Positions 45,897-54,461 of a stretch of 64,000 bases of DNA are shown in pieces. Position 1 is the first letter of the stretch, and every line of letters begins with the position of its first letter. Position numbers and translations under genes: made by a program. The stretch spans positions 62,001 through 126,000 of the forward strand of contig JAKLGV010000001.1 in assembly GCA_022710585.1 (NCBI GenBank), in the 5' to 3' direction. Below the pieces are notes generated by a model that saw only the letters and a program-made list of their open reading frames with translations, was not told where the DNA came from and ran no database searches. The DNA is from Deltaproteobacteria bacterium (GTDB taxonomy: Bacteria > Desulfobacterota > Syntrophia > Syntrophales > Smithellaceae).

Positions 45897-46643
45897 TTAT
45901 TTTGTCTCAAAAAACTCATAACCATTTGGGCCTATTCCTAAAATAGTTATTGGTCCGCCGATACCAGGTACCAGATTAGATACATCGTAAAGTCCAGACA
46001 CGAATTGAATTTGCATTCGTAACAATTTAGCATGAGTGAGTAAATCATCTGGAAACGGGATTTGGATACCATTAAACTGTGAATTGTTTGGAATGCTATT
46101 TATGAAAGCATAAAGGTAATTAAAGAAATGCATATACAGCCTATAATCGCCATTTCTTGTGATGCCAAACTGACCAATAGGATAAGAGCGCGGTGGAAAA
46201 TCGAGGTTCGCATTAAAAATATCTGGATTAATGTTATGATAATACTGACTATTGCCATTGTGAATGTGGTAGAAAGATGGCAATTTACCTGTGGCTGTAT
46301 CTACAAATCCCGCCAAGTGAAAACCACTATTTGGCGATCTTGGTGGAAAAATATTGTTTAGTTCCTGTGCAAGTGTATTTGCAAATGAATTTAAATCTGG
46401 TGTTGCTGCTTTGTATCTATAAATAAAATCACGAATCCATATATCAGTTGGGGTCCCATTTATATTGCCCATTCCCCAACAAGAAATCCCAGCTTCAAGG
46501 TGCATAACCATCTGTAATTTTTGCACCCCATGTAAAACCCTATGAGTTGTTCCACCACCCGGTAATGGTACAGTTGAGGTAACGGCAGAATCTGCTGCCA
46601 TAGCAATTCCATGTTGATTAAGCTCTGTTAAAACAAGTGTCAT
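45897..46643 (-). CDS. Standalone proteasome/HslV-like Ntn hydrolase
   Basis: 248 residues with AGAGGT before the ATG. The N-terminus MTLVLTELNQHGIAMAADSAVT mirrors HslV: Thr2 would be the nucleophile after Met removal, Asp18 (17 in mature numbering, as in HslV) is in AADS, and a Lys follows in GVQKLQMV near residue 42, with GISCWGMGN like the glycine loop after it. The C-terminal half (from about residue 130) is unlike HslV and rich in Asn/Tyr/Phe. No ATPase partner is next to it. It may process a peptide or act as a defence effector. Family assignment is by motif only. Confidence 0.6.
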   Translation of the reverse strand: MTLVLTELNQHGIAMAADSAVTSTVPLPGGGTTHRVLHGVQKLQMVMHLEAGISCWGMGNINGTPTDIWIRDFIYRYKAATPDLNSFANTLAQELNNIFPPRSPNSGFHLAGFVDTATGKLPSFYHIHNGNSQYYHNINPDIFNANLDFPPRSYPIGQFGITRNGDYRLYMHFFNYLYAFINSIPNNSQFNGIQIPFPDDLLTHAKLLRMQIQFVSGLYDVSNLVPGIGGPITILGIGPNGYEFFETK

Positions 46644-46673
46644 ATTAATACCTCTTTGTGTTTATACTTGATG

Positions 46674-46680
46674 ACCTAAC
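46674..46680 (-). repeat. GTTAGGT core site at the start of the cassette-like run
   Basis: The minus strand reads TATAATTGTTAGGTC between the hsdR stop and the Ntn-hydrolase gene. GTTAGGT fits the integron core GTTRRRY, so it may mark the first cassette boundary. The bases between it and hsdR do not form a convincing full attC. Confidence 0.35.
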
Positions 46681-46719
46681 AATTATATCCGAACTTTGCT
46701 TTTTCCGATCAGCCGCCCT

Positions 46720-49050
46720 TTATCCGACGGCCTGTTGCTGATAAAGATATTTCTGAAATCCTACAAAGACATTGCCGATTTCTTCGGGCTTACCTAAATC
46801 CGCAACAGCATCGGCAATAGAGTCGTGATATTTTAACTTTAAAAATAGCGCTAGCTTTTCCTGATCTAGCTCCTCCACACCAACGCTCACATAATGCGAC
46901 AAAACGAAATCGAGGAAGACCTGCTGCTTCGTGTTGAAGTTTGTGCTAATAATGACCTTGGCCTTGGTAGCCCGCTCCTCTCGTGTAAGCGGCGGCATCG
47001 CATAGGCAACATAGGCCAGCACATCAAAGAGGTCACTTTTCTCAGCATCGATGATTTTTTGCATCTCAGCCAACTGGTCATGGCCAAAACCTTTTTCAGA
47101 AAGACCATGTAATAGTTTTTTGCGTGTGTCGGGCATACTCCATAGAGTGCGTAACTCATCTTCGTTCTTAAAAAACTCCGGTAGCTTCCCGAATAACATC
47201 TCCATGAATTGCTGTGCCGACATGGGTGTTCCATCGGGATGCCAGAAGGTTGTACACATCATGTGCTGAATATTACGAGCTTTGCCGTCAGCCAGTTTCA
47301 CTTTGATCCTGGGTTTGGTCACGTATTCATCAGATGGTTCGCGGACGCCTTCCAGCTTTTCTGTTTCTACCGGCTTCGTTTTTTTTGTCTCTTTTGCTTC
47401 CGGTTCAAGGGGGTCTCCATCCCATTCAGGATCACTAAAATGATGGTGGGCTTTTACAAAGTCATAGATTGTAAAATAATCCTTACCATCGTAAAGACGT
47501 GTGCCGCGTCCTATGATTTGTTTAAACTCGATTATAGAATTAATTGGTCGCATCAAAACAATGTTGCGGATGTTGCGAGCATCAACCCCAGTTGAAAGTT
47601 TCTGTGAAGTTGTCAGTATTGTGGGTATAGTTTTTTCGTTATCCTGGAAGTCGCGCAGGTGTTGTTCGCCTAACTCGCCGTCATTGGCCGTAACCCGCTG
47701 ACAATAATTTGGATCGGAGCTGGTCTTCATCTGGTTAATGAGATCACGAACAGCCAGCGCATGGATTTGTGTGGCACAAAACACCAGGGTCTTTTCTTTC
47801 TGGTCGATCATATCCATGAACAATTTTACCCTGTAGCGTTCGCGCTCCTTGATTTCGATAATCTTATTGAAGTCGTTTTCGTCATAAATCTTGCCGGCCT
47901 CAATCTCCCCCTCGACCAATGTATCATCAGGCGTATAGACATACTCATCAAGCGTTGTGGATATTTGCTTTACCTTGAAAGGTGTAAGGAAGCCGTCATT
48001 GATTCCGTCCTTCAGTGAGTAGATGTAAACCGGATCGCCGAAATAAGCATAGGTGTCAATATTGTCTTGACGCTTGGGTGTAGCCGTCATACCGAGCTTA
48101 ACAGCCGGGGCGAAGTATTCGAGAATGCCGCGCCAATTGCTTTCGTCGTTCGCACCGCCACGATGACACTCGTCAATGACAATGAAATCGAAGAAATCAG
48201 GCTGATACTCGCCGAAATATGGGCTGGGCTTTCCATCCTTGGGTGGTCCGCTCATGAAGGTCTGGAAGATTGTGAAGAAGATACTGCCGTTTTTGGGTAC
48301 TTTGCCTTTCTTGCGGATGTCCGCCGGTGAAATCCTGATCATCGCATCTTCCGGAAATGCGGAGAACTCATTATAAGCCTGATTGGCAAGGATATTCCGA
48401 TCAGCTAAAAACAGAATGCGCGGCAATCGTGATGGCTCACGGCTCAAGTTCCAGCGGCTATGGAATAGCTTCCAGGCGATTTGAAAGGCGACAAATGTTT
48501 TACCTGTTCCTGTTGCCATAGTCAGCAGGATGCGTGGCTTATTGGCAGCTATGGCTTCCATCACCCGTTCTACCGCAATGTCCTGAAAATAGCGGCTCGG
48601 ATGGGAACCGCCCCTGTCCTCAAAGGGCACACCGGCGAAACGGTCACGCCAAGTATTCTCTTCGGCAAAGGTCAATTTCCAGAGTTCTTCCGGTTTGGGA
48701 TAAGCGGCAATCTCGCCTTCCTTGCCCGTCTTCATATCGATGGCGTAAATGCCTTGTCCATTCGTCGCATAAGTAAAACGGATGACCAGTTTATCGGCGT
48801 AGTTTTTTGCCTGCGCTACCCCTTCTGTTAGCGCTTCATCCCATGCCTTAGCTTCTATAACAGCCAGTTTGGTATTGCGATACTCCAGCACATAGTCGGC
48901 TGTTAAAGCCTTGCCACGTCGCCCAAGACCTTCAATACGTCCCGGCGTGATTGGATATTCGCGACGGATGCGGCTGCCCTCTGCAACACCCCAGCCCGCG
49001 GCTTTAAGTGCGGGGTCAATATGTTCGGCTCTGGTTTCGGCTTCGTTCAT
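46720..49050 (-). CDS. hsdR: Type I restriction enzyme R subunit (EcoEI-like)
   Basis: 776 residues. N-terminal nuclease domain with DYVLEYRNTKLAVIEAKAWD (Asp and ExK near residues 52-69). Superfamily 2 motor with Walker A in TMATGTGKTFVAF, Walker B DECH, motif III GMTATP and motif VI IIGRGTRLYDG. The EcoEI-type C-terminal domain (about residues 600-760) ends the chain. It translocates DNA and cuts far from the unmethylated target. It overlaps the upstream PD-(D/E)XK-like gene by 4 bases. Full length, no damage seen. Confidence 0.96.
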   Translation of the reverse strand: MNEAETRAEHIDPALKAAGWGVAEGSRIRREYPITPGRIEGLGRRGKALTADYVLEYRNTKLAVIEAKAWDEALTEGVAQAKNYADKLVIRFTYATNGQGIYAIDMKTGKEGEIAAYPKPEELWKLTFAEENTWRDRFAGVPFEDRGGSHPSRYFQDIAVERVMEAIAANKPRILLTMATGTGKTFVAFQIAWKLFHSRWNLSREPSRLPRILFLADRNILANQAYNEFSAFPEDAMIRISPADIRKKGKVPKNGSIFFTIFQTFMSGPPKDGKPSPYFGEYQPDFFDFIVIDECHRGGANDESNWRGILEYFAPAVKLGMTATPKRQDNIDTYAYFGDPVYIYSLKDGINDGFLTPFKVKQISTTLDEYVYTPDDTLVEGEIEAGKIYDENDFNKIIEIKERERYRVKLFMDMIDQKEKTLVFCATQIHALAVRDLINQMKTSSDPNYCQRVTANDGELGEQHLRDFQDNEKTIPTILTTSQKLSTGVDARNIRNIVLMRPINSIIEFKQIIGRGTRLYDGKDYFTIYDFVKAHHHFSDPEWDGDPLEPEAKETKKTKPVETEKLEGVREPSDEYVTKPRIKVKLADGKARNIQHMMCTTFWHPDGTPMSAQQFMEMLFGKLPEFFKNEDELRTLWSMPDTRKKLLHGLSEKGFGHDQLAEMQKIIDAEKSDLFDVLAYVAYAMPPLTREERATKAKVIISTNFNTKQQVFLDFVLSHYVSVGVEELDQEKLALFLKLKYHDSIADAVADLGKPEEIGNVFVGFQKYLYQQQAVG

Positions 49051-49538
49051 ATTTTTTTATCAGGATTTTCTTTCAATATTCTATCAAAGTTCGTTACAAG
49101 GTATTTTTCATACTGTGGTTTTGTGTGTTCTGTTTTTTCTTTAGTGTTCTTTCCATTGAACCACAATGATCTTTTACCTTTATTCTTGCCAGCCTTATTC
49201 TGCACCGCTTCTTTTATAAATTCTTTAGAGGAAAGAATCCACATCTTCCCCATTCGCTCTGAATAGAACACAAACCAATAATTGGGCCTATATTCATGTG
49301 GTATAGCCGCAAAGAGTGCCGCATCACCAAAGATGACGTGTTTTGAACGAGCTTTAATTTGCACCTCAACGAATGTTCCATCAGGTTTCTTGATAACCGC
49401 ATCTATTGCATCATCGTCCACCATTGGCAAAAAGACATCAAGCCCTTCTTTTAACATTAAACCAATGACATAATATTCAATACGCTTTCCAAACGCGGCA
49501 GAATGTCTAAAGCTTTTGCTTATTATTTCGTCATTCAT
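49047..49538 (-). CDS. PD-(D/E)XK-like accessory protein inside the type I RM operon
   Basis: 163 residues. GLDVFLPMVDDDAIDAVIKKPDGTFVEVQIKARS (about residues 32-65) has the Asp, the Glu-x-Gln-x-Lys strand and the helix order of the PD-(D/E)XK fold, as in DUF4365-type proteins. A Lys/Asn-rich tail follows. It sits between hsdS (9 bases) and hsdR (4-base overlap) on the same strand, so it is made with the RM subunits. It could be an extra nuclease, an anti-phage add-on or a regulator of HsdR. I know of no established role at this position. Confidence 0.7.
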   Translation of the reverse strand: MNDEIISKSFRHSAAFGKRIEYYVIGLMLKEGLDVFLPMVDDDAIDAVIKKPDGTFVEVQIKARSKHVIFGDAALFAAIPHEYRPNYWFVFYSERMGKMWILSSKEFIKEAVQNKAGKNKGKRSLWFNGKNTKEKTEHTKPQYEKYLVTNFDRILKENPDKKI

Positions 49539-49547
49539 AACGAGTTC

Positions 49548-50768
49548 CTACAATTCTCCTGTAAATGCCCGGTGGAGTAACGATTTTTTCAACTCATCTA
49601 GTGCCGCGAGTTTGCGCTGATAGATGGCATCTAGTTGCCGAACACTTTTAAAAAGGCCGTCTAGCTGGACGATTATCATCTTTTGCTCCTCAATAGGTGG
49701 TATGATGTGAAAAAATTCACGCTGCTTCGTGATCGGGACCTGATTTCTTGTTGATTGACGCATAACCTGCAAATATTGCGACTTGAAATCGAAAGACCTC
49801 ATGTAGTGAGCAAGATACTCTGGAAGAATGTATGCTCGATTGCATCGATAGTAGGTCAAGGATGTGCCAAGAATAACCTTCTCTTCGTCTGTATGAAGCA
49901 TAGCAACAGGGCCAACCGTAGCGTTGTGTGCGAATAAAACATCATCGTTTTTTGCAATACCCTTACGAAGAAGTGCAGCCCTAATCGCCGAAAGATATTT
50001 GGCACGAGACATATCTACCTGATCATCATCCAAGCAGTTTGCCGAGATGTATGGCACACCTTCGCTGATAAACTCCTCTTTGCGTGGGTAATCACCTCCA
50101 TGGTTGCCGTCCAAATGTCCCTCAATCCACCCTCGTTCCAAGAGTGCATCCAATGTAACACGATCCCACCTCTTGCCGCTTTGTGTAAAGACAGATTGCA
50201 GGTGGCTATCAAATAGGGCGCGGGCGTTTTGGAGGTTCTTTTCGGCATTGGCTTTGGCGGTTGCGATGCCATCAAACGCTTCGTCGAGGATGCCGACGAT
50301 CCGCTGCTGTTCCGAAATCGGTGGAATTGGAATAGAAAGGGCACCAAGTTTGGTCGCGTTGAAGCCACCCTGTGCGCTACCTGCTGAACCATCTTTGATC
50401 GACTTCCAGTAACTATCGGTCTGGAAGAATAAAGAAACGAATTCGGGCAATAGCTTCTTATCTATTACTCTGAGCCTAATCAAATAGGACGCAAACACTG
50501 CATCTGGAGGATTATTAACAAGGTAGCTTTTTCCTGTCGTCGCGCCGGTTCTCGCAAAGACAATGTCGCCACTTGCCAAACGGTATTTTGGAACATCCTC
50601 TAATGCAATCTTGCAATAGGGAACACTTTTCCAATCAACGCGATCGTTCTGAATGTCGGTTATACGGAGAAATTTAGGACCGACTTGCTCGTAAGAAGCA
50701 CTTTCTGTGTAGCCATAATTAATAGTAGATACCATTGTAAGATTTTTAAATTCCCATTTGGGCTTCAC
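49548..50768 (-). CDS. hsdS: Type I restriction-modification specificity subunit
   Basis: 406 residues in the usual two-repeat layout: a first target-recognition domain (about 1-150; ITDIQNDRVDWKSVPYCKIA, ASGDIVFARTGATTGKSYLV), a conserved spacer helix (IPIPPISEQQRIVGILDEAFDGIATAKAN), a second recognition domain (about 200-345) and a second helix (PPIEEQKMIIVQLDGLFKSVRQLDAIYQRKL). The two domains bind the two halves of a bipartite site. It overlaps hsdM by 4 bases (ATGA). Confidence 0.96.
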   Translation of the reverse strand: MKPKWEFKNLTMVSTINYGYTESASYEQVGPKFLRITDIQNDRVDWKSVPYCKIALEDVPKYRLASGDIVFARTGATTGKSYLVNNPPDAVFASYLIRLRVIDKKLLPEFVSLFFQTDSYWKSIKDGSAGSAQGGFNATKLGALSIPIPPISEQQRIVGILDEAFDGIATAKANAEKNLQNARALFDSHLQSVFTQSGKRWDRVTLDALLERGWIEGHLDGNHGGDYPRKEEFISEGVPYISANCLDDDQVDMSRAKYLSAIRAALLRKGIAKNDDVLFAHNATVGPVAMLHTDEEKVILGTSLTYYRCNRAYILPEYLAHYMRSFDFKSQYLQVMRQSTRNQVPITKQREFFHIIPPIEEQKMIIVQLDGLFKSVRQLDAIYQRKLAALDELKKSLLHRAFTGEL

Positions 50769-52222
50769 AGTAATCTCCTGATCTTTGCTAGCACCTTCGC
50801 ACTCTCGGCATCCAGCGCGGCGATCTCGTCCATAATTTTCTGTGGGCTGCGGTGGGTGACTTCCTCGCCGCCGTTGGGGTTCTTCACAGACAGATCGAAG
50901 GTTGACTGATCAATACTCTTTGCGTCCAGACTCCAGCTCTTGGGCGAGTCGGCCTTTGTCTTTTGCAGTTTCACAAATTCGGCAAGGTCGTCATCATTGA
51001 GCGGGTTGGTCTTGCCCAAGCTGCGTCCGGGATCAAGCTGATAATACCAAATCTTTCTAGTGGGTGCGCCTTTCTCAAAGAACAGCACCACGGTTTTCAC
51101 GCCCGCACCTTGGAATGTGCCGCCGGGGCAATCAAGGATGGTGTGCAGATTGCAGCTTTCCAGAAGATGCTTGCGGAGGCTGACAGAGGCGTTGTCGGCG
51201 TTGGAGAGGAAGGTGTTCTTGATGACAATACCAGCTCGGCCACCGGCTTTGAGAATTTTGATGTAATGCTGGAGAAAGAGGTAGGCGGTCTCGCCAGTGC
51301 GGATGGGGAAGTTCTGCTGCACTTCCTTGCGTTCCTTGCCGCCGAAGGGCGGATTGGTCTCGACGATGTCGTATCGGTCTTTTTCCTGAATGTCGGCCAG
51401 ATTTTCTGTGAGGGTGTTGGTGTGAATGATGTTCGGAGCATCGATGCCGTGCAGAATCATGTTCATAATGCCGATAACGAAGGCGAGGGACTTCTTTTCC
51501 TTGCCATAGAATGTACGGGTCTGGAGGAAGCGATCCTGCGCAACGGTTCTATGGGGATAGGTTTTCTTCATATAGTCGAACGTCTCGCAGTGGAAGCCCG
51601 CCGATCCGAGGGCACCATCGTAGATGCTTTCGCCGAGTTTCGGTTGTACGACCTGAACGATGGCGCGGATGAGCGGCCGGGGGGTGTAGTATTCGCCGCC
51701 GTTTCGGCCAGCGTTGCCCATGTTCTTGATCTTGGCTTCGTAAAGGTGGGAGAGTTCGTGCTTTTCAATACTGGAACGGAAGCGTAATTCGTCAATATGG
51801 TCGATAATTTCACGCAGGTTATAGCCGCTCTGGATCTTGTTTTTGATCTCTCCGAAGATCTGCCCGATTTTGTATTCGATGGTGTTCGGGCCGGTGGCCT
51901 TCTGCGTGAAACCGTGGAGATAGGGGAAGAGCTTCTGATTGACGAACGCTGTGAGGTCATCTCCAACCAATGCTCTGTTGTGATCAATCTGGCCATCTTT
52001 ACCCTTTGGAGCGGCCCAGGTTTCCCAGCGATATGGTTTATCGAGGATGTAGGAGTATTGCTTTCCCTCTAACTTGGCTTCTATTGTCTTGTCCTGTTCC
52101 AAATCGTCGAGGTATTTTAAAAAGAGTAACCAGGAAGTCTGTTCCGTGTAGTCAAGTTCGGTAGTGCATCCAGCTTCTTTCCATAAAACGTCGTCAATGT
52201 TCTTGAATGCTTGCTCAAACAT
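50765..52222 (-). CDS. hsdM: Type I restriction-modification N6-adenine methyltransferase subunit
   Basis: 485 residues. N-terminal helical HsdM domain (IDDVLWKEAGCTTELDYTEQ), SAM-binding motif I in GESIYDGALGSAGFH, and the catalytic motif IV ETNPPFGGKE. The C-terminal region contains the LDAESAKVLAKI helix that contacts HsdS. It methylates adenine in the target to protect host DNA. First gene of the hsdMS-X-R operon; the 153-base gap before it should hold its promoter. Confidence 0.96.
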   Translation of the reverse strand: MFEQAFKNIDDVLWKEAGCTTELDYTEQTSWLLFLKYLDDLEQDKTIEAKLEGKQYSYILDKPYRWETWAAPKGKDGQIDHNRALVGDDLTAFVNQKLFPYLHGFTQKATGPNTIEYKIGQIFGEIKNKIQSGYNLREIIDHIDELRFRSSIEKHELSHLYEAKIKNMGNAGRNGGEYYTPRPLIRAIVQVVQPKLGESIYDGALGSAGFHCETFDYMKKTYPHRTVAQDRFLQTRTFYGKEKKSLAFVIGIMNMILHGIDAPNIIHTNTLTENLADIQEKDRYDIVETNPPFGGKERKEVQQNFPIRTGETAYLFLQHYIKILKAGGRAGIVIKNTFLSNADNASVSLRKHLLESCNLHTILDCPGGTFQGAGVKTVVLFFEKGAPTRKIWYYQLDPGRSLGKTNPLNDDDLAEFVKLQKTKADSPKSWSLDAKSIDQSTFDLSVKNPNGGEEVTHRSPQKIMDEIAALDAESAKVLAKIRRLL

Positions 52223-52375
52223 CAGCCACCGCCATATATTAAGTCTATTTTGGGTTGTATTTCATGTGGGCGCGGAAGAAAATAACGCACTTTTTTATAA
52301 AATACCAAGTAGATGGCTATGTCAAGGGAAAAGGATTTTAGGTAGAGGGTCAGTTTGAAAGGGAACATTAATAGT

Positions 52376-53419
52376 CTAAAAAAGATTCCCTTGGTTTTGT
52401 AAAGCATCAGAGGTTACTCTTTTAATCATTTGCTTCACATCATCATTAGCATTAATCGGCAATATTTCAATTTGAGGATGTTCGTTAGCAAAAACCCTAA
52501 AAACCTCATCAGCAAACGCTTGTCCAATTATTTCTACTTCAGTAAAATCAAACAATACTGTTTTAAACCTATCCACTCTTTCTAACAAACGTTTTGCTTG
52601 AGAACGGGAAATCAACTTTTCATTTCCATACTGAGCTAATCTAACCGGCACTACGGTTTTTGTGAAACCATAATCATCGTCTGAAAATTTGTTGAATATT
52701 TCTTTTCTTGTCCTCGCAGTGTTATTTTTCAATTTCATAGATATGATAGTGCCATTTTGATTATCAGTGTTTTGTAAAATCCAATCCTCATCTTCACCAT
52801 ATTTATGCGATAAAAAAACCTCACCAGAAAGAATATTAAATGAGTCAAACATTCGTGAAGTAAAAAAAATGCCCTCTCCGCTATGACTTTGAGGATCTGT
52901 TGTTAATTTTCCCTTTGTTAATTCTAACACGGCGTGACGTTCATCAAGAAGATTCATGGAATTCTTAATTTTGTTAAATATTCCAACTCCAACGTCAACA
53001 ATATCCATTTGAGTTGATTGCGCGGTCTTTTTAATTCTTATCAGCACATTATTACTACCAGAATGATCAACAACATTATTGAACATTTCTGTAAAACCGT
53101 AATGCCAAATATCTAATGTATTATCCGGCAGTTTACCTATCTTTGATGCTATCTTGTCTCGCCATACCACATCTTCTGCGGAGTTATCAGAAATGAAAAA
53201 TGTTTCAGTCCATTCCTCTTGCGGACGCAATTCATAAACGCCATGATTTGTATGAGTTAACATACCCTGTTTAATTAAATTCTGTATATGCTTAAAAACA
53301 GCCTGACGACTGATTTTAAACTTATTCATTGTTAGGGAAATTATCTTTGTAGTGTTGCTTTCAACAAGATCTAAAATAAATCCCCTTATTTCTTCGCCTC
53401 TTTTTCTTATCCTGGCCAT
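52376..53419 (-). CDS. Regulator with HTH, GHKL ATPase and STAS-like (DUF4325) domains
   Basis: 347 residues. Residues 1-65: winged helix (FKISRQAVFKHIQNLIKQGML). About 80-215: histidine-kinase-type ATPase with N box FTEMFNNVVDHSGS, G1 DVGVGI and G2 HSGEGIFFTSR, but no phospho-accepting His. About 230-330: STAS-like domain (FDFTEVEIIGQAFADEVFRVF). This is an anti-sigma-factor-like kinase and an anti-anti-sigma-like domain on one DNA-binding chain. It lies directly upstream of hsdM on the same strand. Three phased repeats overlap its promoter, which suggests autoregulation. It may control the RM operon in response to a nucleotide signal. Confidence 0.82.
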   Translation of the reverse strand: MARIRKRGEEIRGFILDLVESNTTKIISLTMNKFKISRQAVFKHIQNLIKQGMLTHTNHGVYELRPQEEWTETFFISDNSAEDVVWRDKIASKIGKLPDNTLDIWHYGFTEMFNNVVDHSGSNNVLIRIKKTAQSTQMDIVDVGVGIFNKIKNSMNLLDERHAVLELTKGKLTTDPQSHSGEGIFFTSRMFDSFNILSGEVFLSHKYGEDEDWILQNTDNQNGTIISMKLKNNTARTRKEIFNKFSDDDYGFTKTVVPVRLAQYGNEKLISRSQAKRLLERVDRFKTVLFDFTEVEIIGQAFADEVFRVFANEHPQIEILPINANDDVKQMIKRVTSDALQNQGNLF

Positions 53420-53421
53420 AA

Positions 53422-53493
53422 ATGTAAACCTTTAAACAAAAATATGTAAATGTTGCTTGTGTGGAATGTAAACTTTATCTTAAGTTTTGTCAA
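53422..53493 (-). promoter_or_regulatory. Promoter with three 22-bp-phased repeats, upstream of the HTH/GHKL/STAS gene
   Basis: On the minus strand TTGACA (53493-53488) and TACATT (53470-53465) are 17 bases apart. Plus-strand copies of ATGTAAA(C/T) start at 53422, 53444 and 53466, exactly 22 bases apart, so all face the same side of the helix. The distal copy covers the -10 box and the proximal one overlaps the ribosome site. They are probable operators, most simply for the HTH protein itself. Confidence 0.65.
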
Positions 53494-53653
53494 TGATAAA
53501 TCAATAAAATGTCAATATATTATTGATAAGTATATGAATTATAATAATCTTATCATTTCTTGCAAACTCAATATATAATCTGCAAAACAACTTATTTTGC
53601 TAAAAGAAGCTCTTGTTAATATTCAGGTTTCTTCTCTGTTCTCTGTTGTTTGA

Positions 53654-53881
53654 TTACTTTTTGATTTTTTCTTCCGTGAGTGCTAATAATTTAGATGCGG
53701 AAAGCTTGAAAGCTTTTGCAAGTTGATAGATGGTTATCAGTGAAGGCTGCTTATGGCCACATTCGATCAGCGAAATGAAGCTCCGGTCGAGATTGCTAAG
53801 CTCAGCCAGTTTCTCTTGTGAAATTTGATTTGATTTTCTGAGATCTCTTATTACTTCTCCAAATGCCTCTTCGATTGTCAA
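53654..53881 (-). CDS. XRE-family transcriptional regulator
   Basis: 75 residues from a TTG at 53881 with AGGAGG ahead of it (a longer frame starts at 53917 without a site). It is a single Cro/C1-type HTH: FGEVIRDLRKSNQISQEKLAELSNLDRSFISLIECG, then PSLITIYQLAKAFKLSASKLL. Such short proteins act as controller (C) proteins of restriction systems or as element repressors. It is upstream of the regulator and RM genes on the same strand. An inverted repeat at 53907-53932 overlaps its likely promoter. Confidence 0.85.
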   Translation of the reverse strand: MTIEEAFGEVIRDLRKSNQISQEKLAELSNLDRSFISLIECGHKQPSLITIYQLAKAFKLSASKLLALTEEKIKK

Positions 53882-53906
53882 GTTCGCCTCCTGTTGGAAG
53901 GAACGT

Positions 53907-53932
53907 AACAGAATCAAGAGTTATATTCTGTT
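53907..53932. promoter_or_regulatory. Candidate operator of the XRE gene
   Basis: AACAGAAT (53907-53914) and ATTCTGTT (53925-53932) form an 8-bp perfect inverted repeat with a 10-base spacer. On the minus strand TATAAC within it and TTGTTG 16 bases upstream could be the -10 and -35 of the XRE gene. It also lies between divergent genes (XRE left, 54041 right), so it may control both. Confidence 0.5.
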
Positions 53933-54040
53933 GACTATTGACAACAAAACATTTATAAAAAATATCATTCTTTTAATTACTGAATTTGACAGGCAACGCT
54001 TTGTAGATTTCCAGCAGCATTGTTATAGAAGGAGTCTGTA

Positions 54041-54433
54041 ATGAAAGAACTAAGAGGCGTAGTTCCTATCCCACAAAACAGCGAGAAGCTGAATCAAGAA
54101 AGCAAGAAGGCACTCCGAGAACTAAAGCAGACACCGGACGAAACTTGGCTGTATTGCCTGCAACTGGCGGAGTGGTCACTGAAGAACAGTCTGGACGATC
54201 CGGACGGGCGGCTGACGACAACGCTGGAAGAAATGAAGGGCTGGAAACCGAAGGAAGTGATGAACTATCTGGAAAGGGAACCAGAAACAAACGAGGAAGT
54301 GGACGCAGTGGACTGGAATCTAGTCAACAACGATCCGAAGGAACTGGCCGATCAGATATTAATCAGAATAGGGGACAATCTGGCGCTAACGCTCCACTGT
54401 TACCCGAAGAATCTTTTCAGGGTCAGGGTTTAA
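54041..54433 (+). CDS. Hypothetical protein, acidic, 130 residues
   Basis: Not recognised. AGAAGGAG lies 7 bases before the ATG. The product is hydrophilic and acidic (ETNEEVDAVDWNLVNNDPKELADQI), with no signal, membrane segment or Cys. It includes Trp-rich helices (ETWLYCLQLAEWSLKNS). The other frames here are low-complexity and less likely. First of a rightward run of small genes (54041-55314) divergent from the XRE regulator. Confidence 0.6.
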   Translation: MKELRGVVPIPQNSEKLNQESKKALRELKQTPDETWLYCLQLAEWSLKNSLDDPDGRLTTTLEEMKGWKPKEVMNYLEREPETNEEVDAVDWNLVNNDPKELADQILIRIGDNLALTLHCYPKNLFRVRV

Positions 54434-54461
54434 CTGTATGTATAAGGGGGAGAAGAAAAAT

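Noticed and set aside
50963..51787. 274-codon plus-strand frame opposite hsdM
   Set aside because: It is a mirror of the methyltransferase coding sequence, which has full catalytic motifs; no start signal is seen.
46720..52222. Type I RM operon as part of the cassette-like run
   Set aside because: The genes are overlapped and coupled, far larger than gene cassettes, and no attC-like sequence separates them.
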